Below are positions 27,315 to 36,730 of a stretch of DNA of 57,489 bases, in pieces. Location of the stretch: contig JAFQUP010000203.1 in the NCBI GenBank assembly GCA_017408405.1, forward strand, positions 1 to 57,489. Direction: 5' to 3'. The notes beneath the pieces are model-generated. The model saw only the letters and a list, made by a program, of their open reading frames with translations, had not been told where the DNA came from and searched no databases. Numbering within the stretch: position 1 is the stretch's first letter; each line of letters begins with the position of its first letter. The position numbers were made by a program, and so were the translations under genes. Source of the stretch: Thermoguttaceae bacterium (GTDB lineage: Bacteria; Planctomycetota; Planctomycetia; Pirellulales; Thermoguttaceae).

Positions 27315-28226
27315 ATGAAACACACGGCCCCTCCACCAGATAAACTGATTTTAAAACGTAAAGGCCATAAACGTCACCATCGTCGGCAAAATTACCATTT
27401 TGCCCGTTGGTTCTGGGTCTTTTTTATTCTGATCTCAGTCGGCGCAGGCGCGTATATCTGGAACGAAATCACGCTTAAGCAGCACAAAACCGAGCGGATT
27501 CAGGGAGAGATCATCACGAATATGGAATCAATCCTCAAAGCGCTCAATGAATATCATCGTGTCCACGGAATGTTTCCGCCCGCGTATCAAACCAATTCCA
27601 AAGGTGACCGAACCTTGAGCTGGCGCGTTGCTCTTCTTCCATATTTCCTGGACGCCAACGGACAGCCAAAATATCAGGATCTTTACGATTCTTTCAATCA
27701 AAAGGAAGCCTGGAGCCACAAAGATAACGCGGCTTTGCTCGACCGAATGCCGCCCGAATATCGTTCGCCAAGATGCGAGATTCCCGCGACTGGAGAGGAG
27801 GCTGGGCACCTGACTAATTATCTCACAATCAGAAATCCAAATTCCGTTTTTCCGGATGATTGTTCACCGGTAAGCAAATCCCGGATTCCCGACCGGCTTG
27901 ACAGTACGGTTTTGGTAATCGAGGTCAGTGATGAGGGGGCCATTGAATGGACCAAGCCGGATGATTTTGAGTTTGACCCCGCCCGACTGGGAACTGCCGT
28001 GCCTAAAATGTTTCAGCCGGATTTGCTTATCTGCGGCATGAGTAATGGAGATGTCGTTCCGGTTTCGATTCCCACTCCCATCTCGCATCTTTTTAAGCAA
28101 AATCCTCCGCTTTCTCCAGAGGAACTCGCGAAACAGAATCCGCTCACTCCCTATTTTCTACGGAATGACTCCGAGTCAGCTGATTCCGCGGTTTCCGCTC
28201 CAGCGGCTGACGTTTCACCGGAGTAA
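27315..28226 (+). CDS. DUF1559-like membrane-anchored protein
   Basis: A basic, His-rich cytoplasmic start (KRKGHKRHHRRQ) is followed by one membrane helix near residues 31-50 (FWVFFILISVGAGAYIW). The outer domain opens with LKALNEYHRVHGMFPPAY and LSWRVALLPYF, the pattern of DUF1559 proteins, a family greatly expanded in Planctomycetota and thought to be pseudopilin-like. The pilin-like prepilin site is absent; the positively charged tail replaces it. The ATG at 27315 is likely; a TTG at 27285 in the same frame lacks a ribosome site and abuts a hairpin. No secretion genes are adjacent. Confidence 0.75.
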   Translation: MKHTAPPPDKLILKRKGHKRHHRRQNYHFARWFWVFFILISVGAGAYIWNEITLKQHKTERIQGEIITNMESILKALNEYHRVHGMFPPAYQTNSKGDRTLSWRVALLPYFLDANGQPKYQDLYDSFNQKEAWSHKDNAALLDRMPPEYRSPRCEIPATGEEAGHLTNYLTIRNPNSVFPDDCSPVSKSRIPDRLDSTVLVIEVSDEGAIEWTKPDDFEFDPARLGTAVPKMFQPDLLICGMSNGDVVPVSIPTPISHLFKQNPPLSPEELAKQNPLTPYFLRNDSESADSAVSAPAADVSPE

Positions 28227-28261
28227 AAATCCCGGTTTCCATTAAAACTCGAACAATAAAT

Positions 28262-28303
28262 GAAAAGACGCGCGTTTTTTCTCCGCGAAACGCGCGTCTT
28301 TTC
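28262..28303 (+). terminator. Terminator of the DUF1559-like gene
   Basis: A 16-base arm (GAAAAGACGCGCGTTT) is exactly complementary to 28288-28303 around a ten-base loop. Confidence 0.8.
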
Positions 28304-28437
28304 GTTTACTCCGGACTGCCGTGAAACCGCTGTTTTTTTCAGAAAAACACGAGAGAATCTTGAAATTCTCTCAAAACTGGCACTTCCGAAATGAAGTGAT
28401 TCATTCAAAGCGGGACTGTTCCCGTAACAAACTCCGG

Positions 28438-29169
28438 TTACTCACATTTTTCCCATTCCTCAAGAAACCAGTCAGGCGCGGAAGCCGCCCGAAGGAAATT
28501 TGAGGAATGCCAGCCGCCTACGATGTCCGCCGGGTTTGGTTTCCCATGAAATACCAAAACGCGCGTTTCCGGTCCGGGATGACGCGGCGGCAGGAAATAC
28601 CCCATTGGGAAGGTGCGCAGACAGTGACGTTTGAAACTTTTGCACCAGGCTTCGTCCCAGTACTCGAGCAGCCCGTGCTCTTTCATCCACCACGAAAGGT
28701 ACGCCTGCTCATTTCGGTGCGCGGCGTAAATTTCCGCCGTATGCTCGAGATAATACTGAAGAACCTCCGGCGTTTGTCCCGCCTCAAACCGAAAAACACT
28801 GGAATTGCCGATAAAATTATTCAGATTCCAATCGTTGATAATTCGGAATTTACCCGGTACGTCGAAAAAGTCATCAAGCGGTCCAAGAATCACGATATCC
28901 AGGTCAAGAAAAAGCGTTGGCCCTTCCAGACCCGCGAGATTTTTCTGAAAAACAGTCAACTTTCGCCAACCGCGTTCCGGCAGCGACGGATCAAGGTCCA
29001 TGGGCGGCAGCGGCTGAATCTCAACGGAAGAATCGATCCCATTCGGGTTTTCCGTAAAACAAATCATTCGATACGGACGCGAAATATGCCGACGCACCAT
29101 TGAGGCAAGCCGATTCACGTATTCTGGCCCAAATTTGGTCCCCCATTTCATGCAGATGATATTTTCCAT
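28438..29169 (-). CDS. Putative glycosyltransferase
   Basis: The 243-residue protein has the metal-binding D-x-D of nucleotide-sugar transferases in TLFLDLDIVILG near residue 87, and an N-terminal MKWGTKFGPEYVN with a Rossmann-like start. The C-terminal VLVFHGKPNP carries a His often used by GT8-like enzymes. It has no signal peptide or membrane helix, so it probably acts in the cytoplasm on a surface glycan. The sugar and acceptor are unknown. It lies on the same strand as the GH13 gene upstream, about 100 bases away. Confidence 0.65.
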   Translation of the reverse strand: MENIICMKWGTKFGPEYVNRLASMVRRHISRPYRMICFTENPNGIDSSVEIQPLPPMDLDPSLPERGWRKLTVFQKNLAGLEGPTLFLDLDIVILGPLDDFFDVPGKFRIINDWNLNNFIGNSSVFRFEAGQTPEVLQYYLEHTAEIYAAHRNEQAYLSWWMKEHGLLEYWDEAWCKSFKRHCLRTFPMGYFLPPRHPGPETRVLVFHGKPNPADIVGGWHSSNFLRAASAPDWFLEEWEKCE

Positions 29170-29272
29170 CAGTCACCCACTTCCCTTCTCAAAGAGATAC
29201 TTTATTTCCTGATTCAGAGGATTCGCTTTAAAATGCCCGATTCGCGAATCACTCTGAATTTTCATTCCTGAA

Positions 29273-30676
29273 TTACTCAATCACAAATTCGTAATCTTTC
29301 AGGTCAAAATGACGTTTAACTCCATCGGGAAGCGTCACGTCCACAGAAACCGGCTTCGCGCGGCAATTAACCAGAACCAGCGTCTGTTTGCCGTCCAGTT
29401 TCCGAAGATAGGTCACGACATCCGACTCCGCTGAATTATCGAGCCAGATTAATTCCCCGAAAGTCAACTCCGGGCGGGAATTGCGGGTTTCAATCAGTGA
29501 CCGGAGCAGTTCCTGACGGCGTTTGGCCTCTTCCGAACCCGCGTTTGCCCAGTTTATCGTGCAGCCGAATTTCGAACCGAAAATGGAGTGACGATTTTTG
29601 TCGCATATTTCCTGTCCGCAATAGAGCATGGGAGTCCCATCCAGCGTAAACATCATGGCCAAAGCCGCGTTCACGCCCTTCTCGCCGTAGCGTTCCTCTG
29701 TGCGGTTTTCGTAGTCATCATTACTGATGTCGTGATTATCGATGAAGTGAATAATCCGGTCGCCGCCAATCGGTCGGGCTTTTCGGAATCCCTCTTTCGA
29801 GTCGCGGATACTCTTCGCGGACGCGCCGCCAACGAAAACTTTCCGCACGGGACCGCTAAACGGCCAACCATAACTCAAATCAAACGCTTTCAGCTGATTC
29901 TCTTTACGGGTACCTTCAGCCAAAAGCCCAATTTCAGGATTCAGCTTCTCCAGACGCACGCGAGCCGCTTCCCAGAAATCAAGCGGAACACCGTCCGCGA
30001 CATCCATTCGGAAACCATCCACTCCGTAATCACGAACCCATTGCTCCATATTCTGGAAAAGGTATTCTCTCAATTCTGGAGACTCAAAATTTAACAGCGG
30101 GTATTTCCAGGGACCAGTAATGATTTTCCCGTCTTTATTTCTCTTGACGAAATTTGGATTTTTGTCAATCAAAACCGCGGTTGGACCGCAATGGAGATAG
30201 ACCATGTCAAGCATGACGCGAAGTCCCAGTTTATGCGCGGTATCCACATAGGACTTCAAATCCGCGTCCGTTCCGTACTCAGGATCCACATGGTAGAAAT
30301 CCTTCATTCGATAGGGATTCAGCGGGCTGTCCATTTGGGACTTTTTCTGACGCGGACTCCAGAATTCCCGATTCATGTCATCATCCGCCACAAATACCGG
30401 ACAAAGATAAACAATGGTCATTCCCAAATCCGCCAAGTCTTTCAGCTTTGCTTCCGCTGCCTTAAGAGTTCCTTCCGGAGTATACGCGCGCGGATTGATC
30501 TGGTACATGATGCCGCGGCTGAGCCATTCGGGAGACTTTTTAGCCATACGCTGATTCAGAGGAAGAACTTTCTCCGCGGAAGTAATGGAAACCGCGTCGG
30601 CGGCATGGAGGGGCAATGACGCGCTGCCGGCTATCATGGCCGAGCAGAGAGCAAATGTCGTCAAAATTCGTTTCAT
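29273..30676 (-). CDS. Secreted alpha-amylase family glycoside hydrolase (GH13)
   Basis: A signal peptide (MKRILTTFALCSAMIAGSASLPLHA) precedes a GH13 barrel. The catalytic residues are visible: nucleophile Asp in VDGFRMDVADGV, acid/base Glu in LLAEGTR and the third Asp in FIDNHD. RAYTPEGTLKAAEAKLKDL near the start and the tail DGVKRHFDLKDYEF complete the fold. Length (467 residues) is compact for the family. Such enzymes cut alpha-1,4-glucans or maltodextrins in the periplasm. It has its own promoter (30775-30802). Confidence 0.88.
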   Translation of the reverse strand: MKRILTTFALCSAMIAGSASLPLHAADAVSITSAEKVLPLNQRMAKKSPEWLSRGIMYQINPRAYTPEGTLKAAEAKLKDLADLGMTIVYLCPVFVADDDMNREFWSPRQKKSQMDSPLNPYRMKDFYHVDPEYGTDADLKSYVDTAHKLGLRVMLDMVYLHCGPTAVLIDKNPNFVKRNKDGKIITGPWKYPLLNFESPELREYLFQNMEQWVRDYGVDGFRMDVADGVPLDFWEAARVRLEKLNPEIGLLAEGTRKENQLKAFDLSYGWPFSGPVRKVFVGGASAKSIRDSKEGFRKARPIGGDRIIHFIDNHDISNDDYENRTEERYGEKGVNAALAMMFTLDGTPMLYCGQEICDKNRHSIFGSKFGCTINWANAGSEEAKRRQELLRSLIETRNSRPELTFGELIWLDNSAESDVVTYLRKLDGKQTLVLVNCRAKPVSVDVTLPDGVKRHFDLKDYEFVIE

Positions 30677-30774
30677 ATTGGCGGGACCTTTCTTGGCGAA
30701 ATGGAATGAAATTTCAGTCTTGGCGCGCGAATAAATCAGTTTCGACGTTCACCAAGGGAAATCTGTTTTTTTCA

Positions 30775-30802
30775 ATTTTAGCATTTTCCAGAATATTTTC
30801 AA
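30775..30802 (-). promoter_or_regulatory. Promoter of the GH13 gene
   Basis: On the minus strand TTGAAA (30797-30802), a 16-bp spacer and TAAAAT (30775-30780). Confidence 0.65.
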
Positions 30803-30904
30803 GGGTCTCAAGCCATTTCATTCAAATTTTCTCGAAAACTGCTCAAGAAATTCTCAAACGAACGTCTTTCAAAAAATTTTACCCCAAAATACGGGGGAAA
30901 CTCC

Positions 30905-30933
30905 TTGACTTTATTTTCTTCATGAACTATACT
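30905..30933 (+). promoter_or_regulatory. Promoter of the double-GNAT gene
   Basis: TTGACT (30905-30910), a 17-bp spacer and TATACT (30928-30933). Confidence 0.7.
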
Positions 30934-31113
30934 GGAAAATGTCCTGTTGGGAAACCCGCGTCTGCCGCTCGGTCACTCTCAAAAGATCAAAATTTCAGCG
31001 GCTCCCTGTTTCCAGACAGAAAACAGTTTCCTGCCGAAACCTCCTGCCGGATTTACTCAAAACCGTCATGGGGATGCCCAAAAAACTCCGCCCGAACGAA
31101 TGAGGAACCATTC

Positions 31114-32067
31114 ATGATTTCAATCCAATTCGCCAAGCCTGAACATTGGCGCGAAGTAGCCCATCTCATTTACGATTCGACCAATTCATGGTATCTGAAA
31201 AATCGGGGTTTCACCTGCTTTTCAGGAGATAAAGACTGCGCCTTGCTTTTCTGCCGGACGTACGCGGCTCTGGACGGTCCGGACAATTTAATTATTGCGT
31301 GGGATACCGAGCGGAATCGAATCGCCGGTTCCTGCTTCGTTCATCCGCGTCCGACGCACGTTTCGCTCGGCATCATGAACGTCCATCCGGATTACTTTGG
31401 GCAAAGTGTCGCGCCCAAAATCCTTCAAAAAATCATTGAAATTGCCTCCTCAAGAAATCAAACACTCCGCTTGGTCTCAAGCGCGATGAATCTCGACTCC
31501 TTCTCGCTTTATAGCCGATTGGGGTTTGTTCCGCATACCGTTTTTCAGGATATGCAGTTCCCCGATTTCAGGCCGGAGTTTATCGAATCGCGGCTTCCCG
31601 CGGCGGTCTCCGGGCTGCTTCCGTTTGTCCGTCCCGCCAAGCTGGAAGACGTCCCGCGAATCGTGGAACTTGACAAAAAACTGACCGGATTGGATCATAC
31701 CCGGGATTTCACCTACTTCATTCAAAATCCTGACGGCGCGTGGAGAACCTGGGTCGTGGATGCCTCAAACGGAATTCAGGCGGTTCTCTCGTCCGTCTGC
31801 GATCCGGGGAGTACCATGCTCGGACCAGGGATCATGGAAAACGAAAACCAGATGCTTGCTCTGATTTTCACCGCGTACCTTGCGATGACTACGGAACTGC
31901 CTGTGCCGGCAAAACCCGTTTTTCTAGTTCCTTCCCTCTGCAATGAAGCGATTCAAACGCTCTATTCATGGGGGGCACGAAACACTGAAATCCATCTTGG
32001 GCAGGCTCTGGGAAAAATCCAACCTGCCGCGGGGATTGTCATGCCAACCTTCATGCCGGAAACCTGA
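31114..32067 (+). CDS. Tandem GNAT-domain acetyltransferase-like protein
   Basis: The 317-residue protein holds two GNAT folds: residues 1 to about 150, with VSLGIMNVHPDYFGQSVAPK as the acetyl-CoA loop and SLYSRLGFVP as the closing strand, and a second degenerate copy from about 170 (VRPAKLEDVPRIVELDKKLTG), lacking a clear CoA loop. The substrate is unknown. The ATG at 31114 has GAGGAA six bases upstream. The MFS gene follows after 70 bases and may be co-transcribed. Confidence 0.8.
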   Translation: MISIQFAKPEHWREVAHLIYDSTNSWYLKNRGFTCFSGDKDCALLFCRTYAALDGPDNLIIAWDTERNRIAGSCFVHPRPTHVSLGIMNVHPDYFGQSVAPKILQKIIEIASSRNQTLRLVSSAMNLDSFSLYSRLGFVPHTVFQDMQFPDFRPEFIESRLPAAVSGLLPFVRPAKLEDVPRIVELDKKLTGLDHTRDFTYFIQNPDGAWRTWVVDASNGIQAVLSSVCDPGSTMLGPGIMENENQMLALIFTAYLAMTTELPVPAKPVFLVPSLCNEAIQTLYSWGARNTEIHLGQALGKIQPAAGIVMPTFMPET

Positions 32068-32137
32068 TCCGATTTTTTATTGCCGAATCTTCCATAAACA
32101 TTAATTATTGTCCTTAATCAAAAAGAAAAAAACAGAC

Positions 32138-33529
32138 ATGAATGAAACCAAATCCGTTTCCCCGTGGAAACAAACGATCGTCGCCTCCATGACGAGCTAT
32201 ATTGACGCGGGCTCAATCGTGGCCGGAGCAGCCGGGATGGCACTCTGGGCCGAATACATGAATTTGGAAAGCTGGCAGGTCGGACTTCTCACCGCGTGCA
32301 GCTCAAACGCGATCGGAGCCGCGATCGGAGCATTGATCGGCGGATTTCTCTGCGATAAATTTGGTCGGAAATTCGTCTATACTTACGATTTACTCGTCTA
32401 TATTTTTGGAATGCTCTTCATCGTTTTCGGCTTCCACACTCCGAATACGGTCCTGACCACTCCCGGCGTTTACTCCTGCTCGTTAACCCTTGGATACCTT
32501 CTCTTCCTTTTCGGCTATCTCACGATCGGTCTGGCGGTTGGCGCGGACGTGGTCGCCTCATGGACCCTCATTGCGGAACAGGCCCCGGCAGAAAACCGCG
32601 CCAGACACTGCGGCTCCGCCCAGGTCTTTTGGGCTATTGGCCCTGCCGTCGTTCTTCTCATGCAGGCTGCGCTTGGGTACCTGCTTGGTGAAGAGAACGC
32701 GCTATTGGGAAACCGAATCGTTTTCGCTCACCTGATAGTGGTCGCGTTCGTGGTCTGGCTGCTGCGTCTTGGAATGCCCGAGTCGGATAACTGGAAAAAA
32801 GCCAAGGAACAGGAAGCGGCACTAATTGCCTCCGGGAAAGTCAAACGTTTGGGAATGATCAATCTCTTCTCTCCTGTCAATCTCAAAACGGTCCTTTTTC
32901 TGTGCGGGGTTTACGTCGTGTGGAACTGGGCAGCCGGCACGATGGGCATGCTTTTGCCCTACATTTACCAGAATGTCGGAGGAATCACCAACTCGCTTTC
33001 CTGCGCGCTGACGGTAATCCTCTTCCTTTCCTCCGCCATTTCTACCCTGACCATTTTCATGCCGCTCGGTGACCGCGTCAGCCGCCGCGTGATTTACGCT
33101 CTGGTTGCCCTCCTGTTCGTGATTGCCTGGAGTCTCTTCCTTCTTCCCGCCTCCATTTACGAACAGTCCACGATTCAGCTTCCGCTTTTGGGAAGCGTTC
33201 CGCTCCTTTTTGTTTTGATTTCCGTCCTGATGGGCCTAAATAACGGTTCCGGACAGCAGGCTTTTTACCAATTATGGTGCAATGAGCTGTTCCCGGCTCA
33301 CTACCGCGCCTCCGCCCAGGGATTCACGTTTTTTGTTGCCCGAATCACGGTTGGTCTCTGGACAGCCTGTGTCCCGATCATCATGGGGAAAGACGGTGAG
33401 AATTTCGCTACCGCGGCGGCTTTCATGGTCGCGTTCGCGCTTTTCAGTCTTTTGGTTGGAACCTGTTTCGCGCCAAATACTTCCGGCAAAACACTGGAAC
33501 AAATCGAAGAAGAGCGTTACGGGAAATAA
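32138..33529 (+). CDS. MFS transporter, sugar-porter-like
   Basis: The 463-residue protein has twelve hydrophobic helices, with DKFGRKFVYTYDLL after helix 2, a variant of the MFS loop motif D-R-G-R-R, and the loop of about 40 residues after helix 6. It shares features with the sugar-porter and aromatic-acid/H+ symporter branches; the cargo cannot be told. The ATG at 32138 is preferred over an upstream TTG, though the ribosome site is weak. It may serve as carrier for sugars released by the adjacent GH13 enzyme, which is a guess from position. Confidence 0.8.
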   Translation: MNETKSVSPWKQTIVASMTSYIDAGSIVAGAAGMALWAEYMNLESWQVGLLTACSSNAIGAAIGALIGGFLCDKFGRKFVYTYDLLVYIFGMLFIVFGFHTPNTVLTTPGVYSCSLTLGYLLFLFGYLTIGLAVGADVVASWTLIAEQAPAENRARHCGSAQVFWAIGPAVVLLMQAALGYLLGEENALLGNRIVFAHLIVVAFVVWLLRLGMPESDNWKKAKEQEAALIASGKVKRLGMINLFSPVNLKTVLFLCGVYVVWNWAAGTMGMLLPYIYQNVGGITNSLSCALTVILFLSSAISTLTIFMPLGDRVSRRVIYALVALLFVIAWSLFLLPASIYEQSTIQLPLLGSVPLLFVLISVLMGLNNGSGQQAFYQLWCNELFPAHYRASAQGFTFFVARITVGLWTACVPIIMGKDGENFATAAAFMVAFALFSLLVGTCFAPNTSGKTLEQIEEERYGK

Positions 33530-33544
33530 CCGGTGATTTGCGCG

Positions 33545-33583
33545 ACCGGCGGTTTTTTCTTGCTGACCGCCGGTTCTCCCCTT
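33545..33583 (+). terminator. Terminator of the MFS gene
   Basis: ACCGGCGGT (33545-33553) pairs with ACCGCCGGT (33566-33574), and a T run follows. Confidence 0.75.
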
Positions 33584-33696
33584 TTTTTTCGATTGGCCGT
33601 TCCGCTCTGTCAAATATGGATCGGAGCGGGTTTCTTTCGGAAAATAAACTTTCCCGTTAATGCTTGCGCCTGTTTTTTCAAATCTTTCCTTACCCC

Positions 33697-33731
33697 TTGA
33701 AAAAATTTCTTTATCCGGTAAAATAAAAGAA
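33697..33731 (+). promoter_or_regulatory. Promoter of miaA
   Basis: TTGAAA (33697-33702), a 16-bp spacer and TAAAAT (33719-33724) at the start of the 13-mer TAAAATAAAAGAA shared with two other upstream regions. Confidence 0.65.
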
Positions 33732-33839
33732 AAACGGAAGTGTTCTGAAATGAATACTCTTCATAAAATACGCCGATTGAAATGACAGTATTCGTTGTCC
33801 CTGGCCGTATTCCACCTTTTTTCCTTTCAAAATTATCCT

Positions 33840-34784
33840 ATGGCTTCATTTTTCGCTGAAAACTGCTTCTTCCTGACGGGGCCAACGGCCTGCGGCAAAA
33901 CGGCAATGGCTCTTGAATTTGCCCAGCGCGAAAACGCGGAAATCCTTTCAATGGACTCCGTCGCGATTTACCGTGAAATGGATATTGGAAGTGCCAAACC
34001 GACTCCAGAAGAACAAAAAAAAGCCGTTCACCATTTAATTGATTTGGTTCTTCCAACGGAAGAGTTCAGTGTCGTGGAATATCTCAGGCAGGCGGAACTA
34101 ACTGTCAAAGATTGCCTTGCCCGTGGAAAAAAGCCGCTTTTTGTCGGAGGCACGCCGCTTTACCTGAAAGCGCTTCTTTTCGGACTTTTTAAAGGACCGG
34201 AAGGAGACGAAGGCCTTCGAGAGGCTCTTCGAGCGGAAGCGTTTGAAGCGGAAAAAAACGGTGATCTTCATTACCTTCACCGCAAATTGGAAGCGGTAGA
34301 TCCGGTCACCGCTTCCCGGCTTCATCCCCACGACACAAAACGAATCATTCGCGCGATTGAAGTCTTTACCCTGACTGGACATCCCATTCACGAATTCCAG
34401 ACTCAGTTTGAACCTGAAGTTCCTCCGCATTCCAAAGAAAGAATTAAAATTATCGATATTCCGCGCTCCGACCTTCATTGCCGCATTGAACGCCGGGTCG
34501 ATTGGATGTTTGAGGCTGGTTTCCTCGACGAAGTGCGCCATTTGCGAGAAAAGTACGGAACGTTAAGCAAAACCGCTGCCATGGCCGTTGGCTACCGGGA
34601 AATTCTTGAGTACTTCGACGCGATAGAAAATCCTGGCCGCAAAATAAAAGACACGCGCACCGGGACGATGGTCCTTCCATCGCTGGATGTTCTTGTCGAG
34701 CAAATCAAAACCCACACACGCCAAATGGCCAAAAGGCAGGTCACCTGGTTCCGGTCTCTCATGAATCAAAAATTCATGTTTTAA
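33840..34784 (+). CDS. miaA: tRNA dimethylallyltransferase
   Basis: MiaA transfers the dimethylallyl group to A37 of tRNAs that read codons beginning with U. The 314-residue protein has the P-loop GPTACGKT near residue 14, DSVAIYREMDIGSAKP, RIIRAIEVFTLTG and the C-terminal KRQVTWFRS. The ATG at 33840 is taken because the family N-terminus FFLTGPT follows closely; no strong ribosome site is seen. The chain is of usual length. Confidence 0.95.
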   Translation: MASFFAENCFFLTGPTACGKTAMALEFAQRENAEILSMDSVAIYREMDIGSAKPTPEEQKKAVHHLIDLVLPTEEFSVVEYLRQAELTVKDCLARGKKPLFVGGTPLYLKALLFGLFKGPEGDEGLREALRAEAFEAEKNGDLHYLHRKLEAVDPVTASRLHPHDTKRIIRAIEVFTLTGHPIHEFQTQFEPEVPPHSKERIKIIDIPRSDLHCRIERRVDWMFEAGFLDEVRHLREKYGTLSKTAAMAVGYREILEYFDAIENPGRKIKDTRTGTMVLPSLDVLVEQIKTHTRQMAKRQVTWFRSLMNQKFMF

Positions 34785-34890
34785 TAGAAATTGCTCTGAT
34801 TTTCGCGTAAAACTCACGTTTTCAACACGCGGTTTCCCAATACGTCATTTATTTCCATCCGTCACGATTTATTTTAAAGGAGTTCCATTC

Positions 34891-36663
34891 ATGAAATTTT
34901 CCTTTAACGTTCCCGCCATTTATCTGACTATTCTGTTGTCCATTTTTTTCCAATCGCTTAATTTCGCGTCGGTTTACGCGCAAAACGGCCTTTCGTCCAA
35001 TTGGGAGTTTGACCTGATTGTTTACGGCGGGACATCCTCTGCCGTTACCGCGGCGGTTCAGGCCAAAAAAATGGGAAAATCAGTCGCGATCGTCAGTCCT
35101 GACCGCTGCCTTGGCGGACTTTCTTCCGGAGGTCTCGGCTTTACTGATTCTGGAAATACCTCGACGATTGGCGGACTCGCTCGAGAATTTTACCGCCGAA
35201 TCTACGCGGAATATCAAAAAGAATCTTCATGGAAATGGCAAAACGTCAAAAGTTACGCGAACGTTGGGCAGGGCACGAAAGCAATGGTTCATGAGGATCG
35301 GACAATGTGGATCTTTGAACCGCGCGTTGCTGAAAAAGTTTTTAATGATTGGGTTGCCGAATTTGAGATTCCCGTATTTCGTGAAGAACTGCTTGACCGC
35401 GGAAATGTTCAAGCTAAACCAATCGACCATGAGGCAGCCAAATTTACCCCAATTGTTCGGCGTGACTCGATTGCCCCCGGAGTTGAAAAAGAGAACGGAC
35501 GCGTTACTGCCATCCGAACGCTTTCCGGAAAGCGATTTGCCGCAAAATACTTCATTGACGCCACGTACGAAGGAGATTTGATGGCAGCGGCCGGTGTCTC
35601 CTTTACTCTCGGACGTGAACCCAACGCGTACTATGGAGAAACATGGAACGGAAATCAGGTTGGCGTACTTCACCATGGACACTGGTTTAAAAAAGACATC
35701 AGCCCTTACCGAATTCCTGAAAATCCCGAGAGCGGACTCTGCCGGTTCGTTGATGATTCAGAGCCTGGGAACCGCGGAGAAGGAGACTCAAGAATTCAGG
35801 CATATTGTTTCCGGCTCTGCCTGACGGATCATCCCGAAAACAGAATCCCCTTCACCAAACCGGAAAACTATGACCCGGAAAATTACGAACTCCTTCGCCG
35901 TGTTTTGGTTAGCGGATGGCGGGAATTATTTCATAAATTTGACAGAATTCCCAATCTCAAAACCGACACGAATAATCACGGGCCTTTCAGCAGTGATTTC
36001 ATCGGACAAAACTACGAATATCCCGAAGCCTCCTACGCAAAACGCGCCGAAATCATTAATGCTCATCGCGACTATCAAATGGGCCTGCTCTACTTCCTGG
36101 CAAATGACCCGAAAGTGCCGGAAGATGTCCGGAAAGCCATGAGTCCATGGGGATTGGCGAAAGACGAATTTACCGAAACAAAAGGCTGGCCGCACCAGAT
36201 TTACGTGCGTGAAGCTCGCCGTATGGTCGGACAATACGTCATTACGGAACATGACTGTTTCGGAAAATCACCCGTCCCAAATCAGGGAATTTCCGCTGGT
36301 TCCGTCGGAATGGGATCCTATGTTCTCGATTCGCATAATGTCCGGCGTTACGTTAAAAAAGATGGATTCGTCCAGAATGAGGGAGACATTGGAGTCCATC
36401 CCAAGAAGCCGTACGCGATTGATTATTTTGCCATTACTCCCCAAAAACACGAATGTGAGAATCTCCTTGTTCCCGTCTGCCTTTCAAGCTCGCACATTGC
36501 CTTCGGCTCCATTCGAATGGAACCGGTTTTCATGATTCTCGGTCAATCCGCCGCGACGGCGGCGTGCCTCGCTCTGGAGGAGCAGAATTGCGCCGTTCAG
36601 GATCTCTCTCTCGCGAAACTTTCAAAACGCCTGAAAGAAGATGGACAAATCCTGAAAAAGTAG
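34891..36663 (+). CDS. Secreted FAD-dependent oxidoreductase
   Basis: A signal peptide (LTILLSIFFQSLNFASVYAQ, cut near residue 30) is followed by the FAD-binding Rossmann motif DLIVYGGTSSAVTAAVQA and CLGGLSSGGLGFTD near residue 75. The later YFIDATYEGDLMAAAGV and the C-terminal GQSAATAACLA complete the FAD_oxidored pattern, which is common in exported planctomycete proteins of unknown substrate. AAGGAG stands before the ATG. It ends 67 bases before the convergent BatA-like gene and looks monocistronic. Confidence 0.85.
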   Translation: MKFSFNVPAIYLTILLSIFFQSLNFASVYAQNGLSSNWEFDLIVYGGTSSAVTAAVQAKKMGKSVAIVSPDRCLGGLSSGGLGFTDSGNTSTIGGLAREFYRRIYAEYQKESSWKWQNVKSYANVGQGTKAMVHEDRTMWIFEPRVAEKVFNDWVAEFEIPVFREELLDRGNVQAKPIDHEAAKFTPIVRRDSIAPGVEKENGRVTAIRTLSGKRFAAKYFIDATYEGDLMAAAGVSFTLGREPNAYYGETWNGNQVGVLHHGHWFKKDISPYRIPENPESGLCRFVDDSEPGNRGEGDSRIQAYCFRLCLTDHPENRIPFTKPENYDPENYELLRRVLVSGWRELFHKFDRIPNLKTDTNNHGPFSSDFIGQNYEYPEASYAKRAEIINAHRDYQMGLLYFLANDPKVPEDVRKAMSPWGLAKDEFTETKGWPHQIYVREARRMVGQYVITEHDCFGKSPVPNQGISAGSVGMGSYVLDSHNVRRYVKKDGFVQNEGDIGVHPKKPYAIDYFAITPQKHECENLLVPVCLSSSHIAFGSIRMEPVFMILGQSAATAACLALEEQNCAVQDLSLAKLSKRLKEDGQILKK

Positions 36664-36730
36664 TGTTTCAATCTCGTGTGAATGGCCTCTTTTTCAGTTT
36701 CCTTTTCAAACGCTTTGCGTATTTCGTGAT

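Larger units (their letters stand above)
30677..31113. other. Divergent promoter region, GH13 / GNAT
   Basis: The 437 bases contain a minus-strand promoter at 30775-30802 and a plus-strand promoter at 30905-30933, then a leader of about 170 bases before the GNAT gene. A frame continues upstream of the GNAT start, but its early ATG lies inside the promoter, so it is not coding. Confidence 0.6.
33530..33839. other. Intergenic region MFS / miaA
   Basis: It contains the MFS gene terminator (33545-33583) and the miaA promoter (33697-33724); no gene is seen. Confidence 0.6.

Noticed and set aside
30616..31113. Upstream extension of the double-GNAT gene
   Set aside because: The ATG of this frame near 30922 lies inside the promoter and the extension adds no conserved sequence; the ATG at 31114 has a proper ribosome site.
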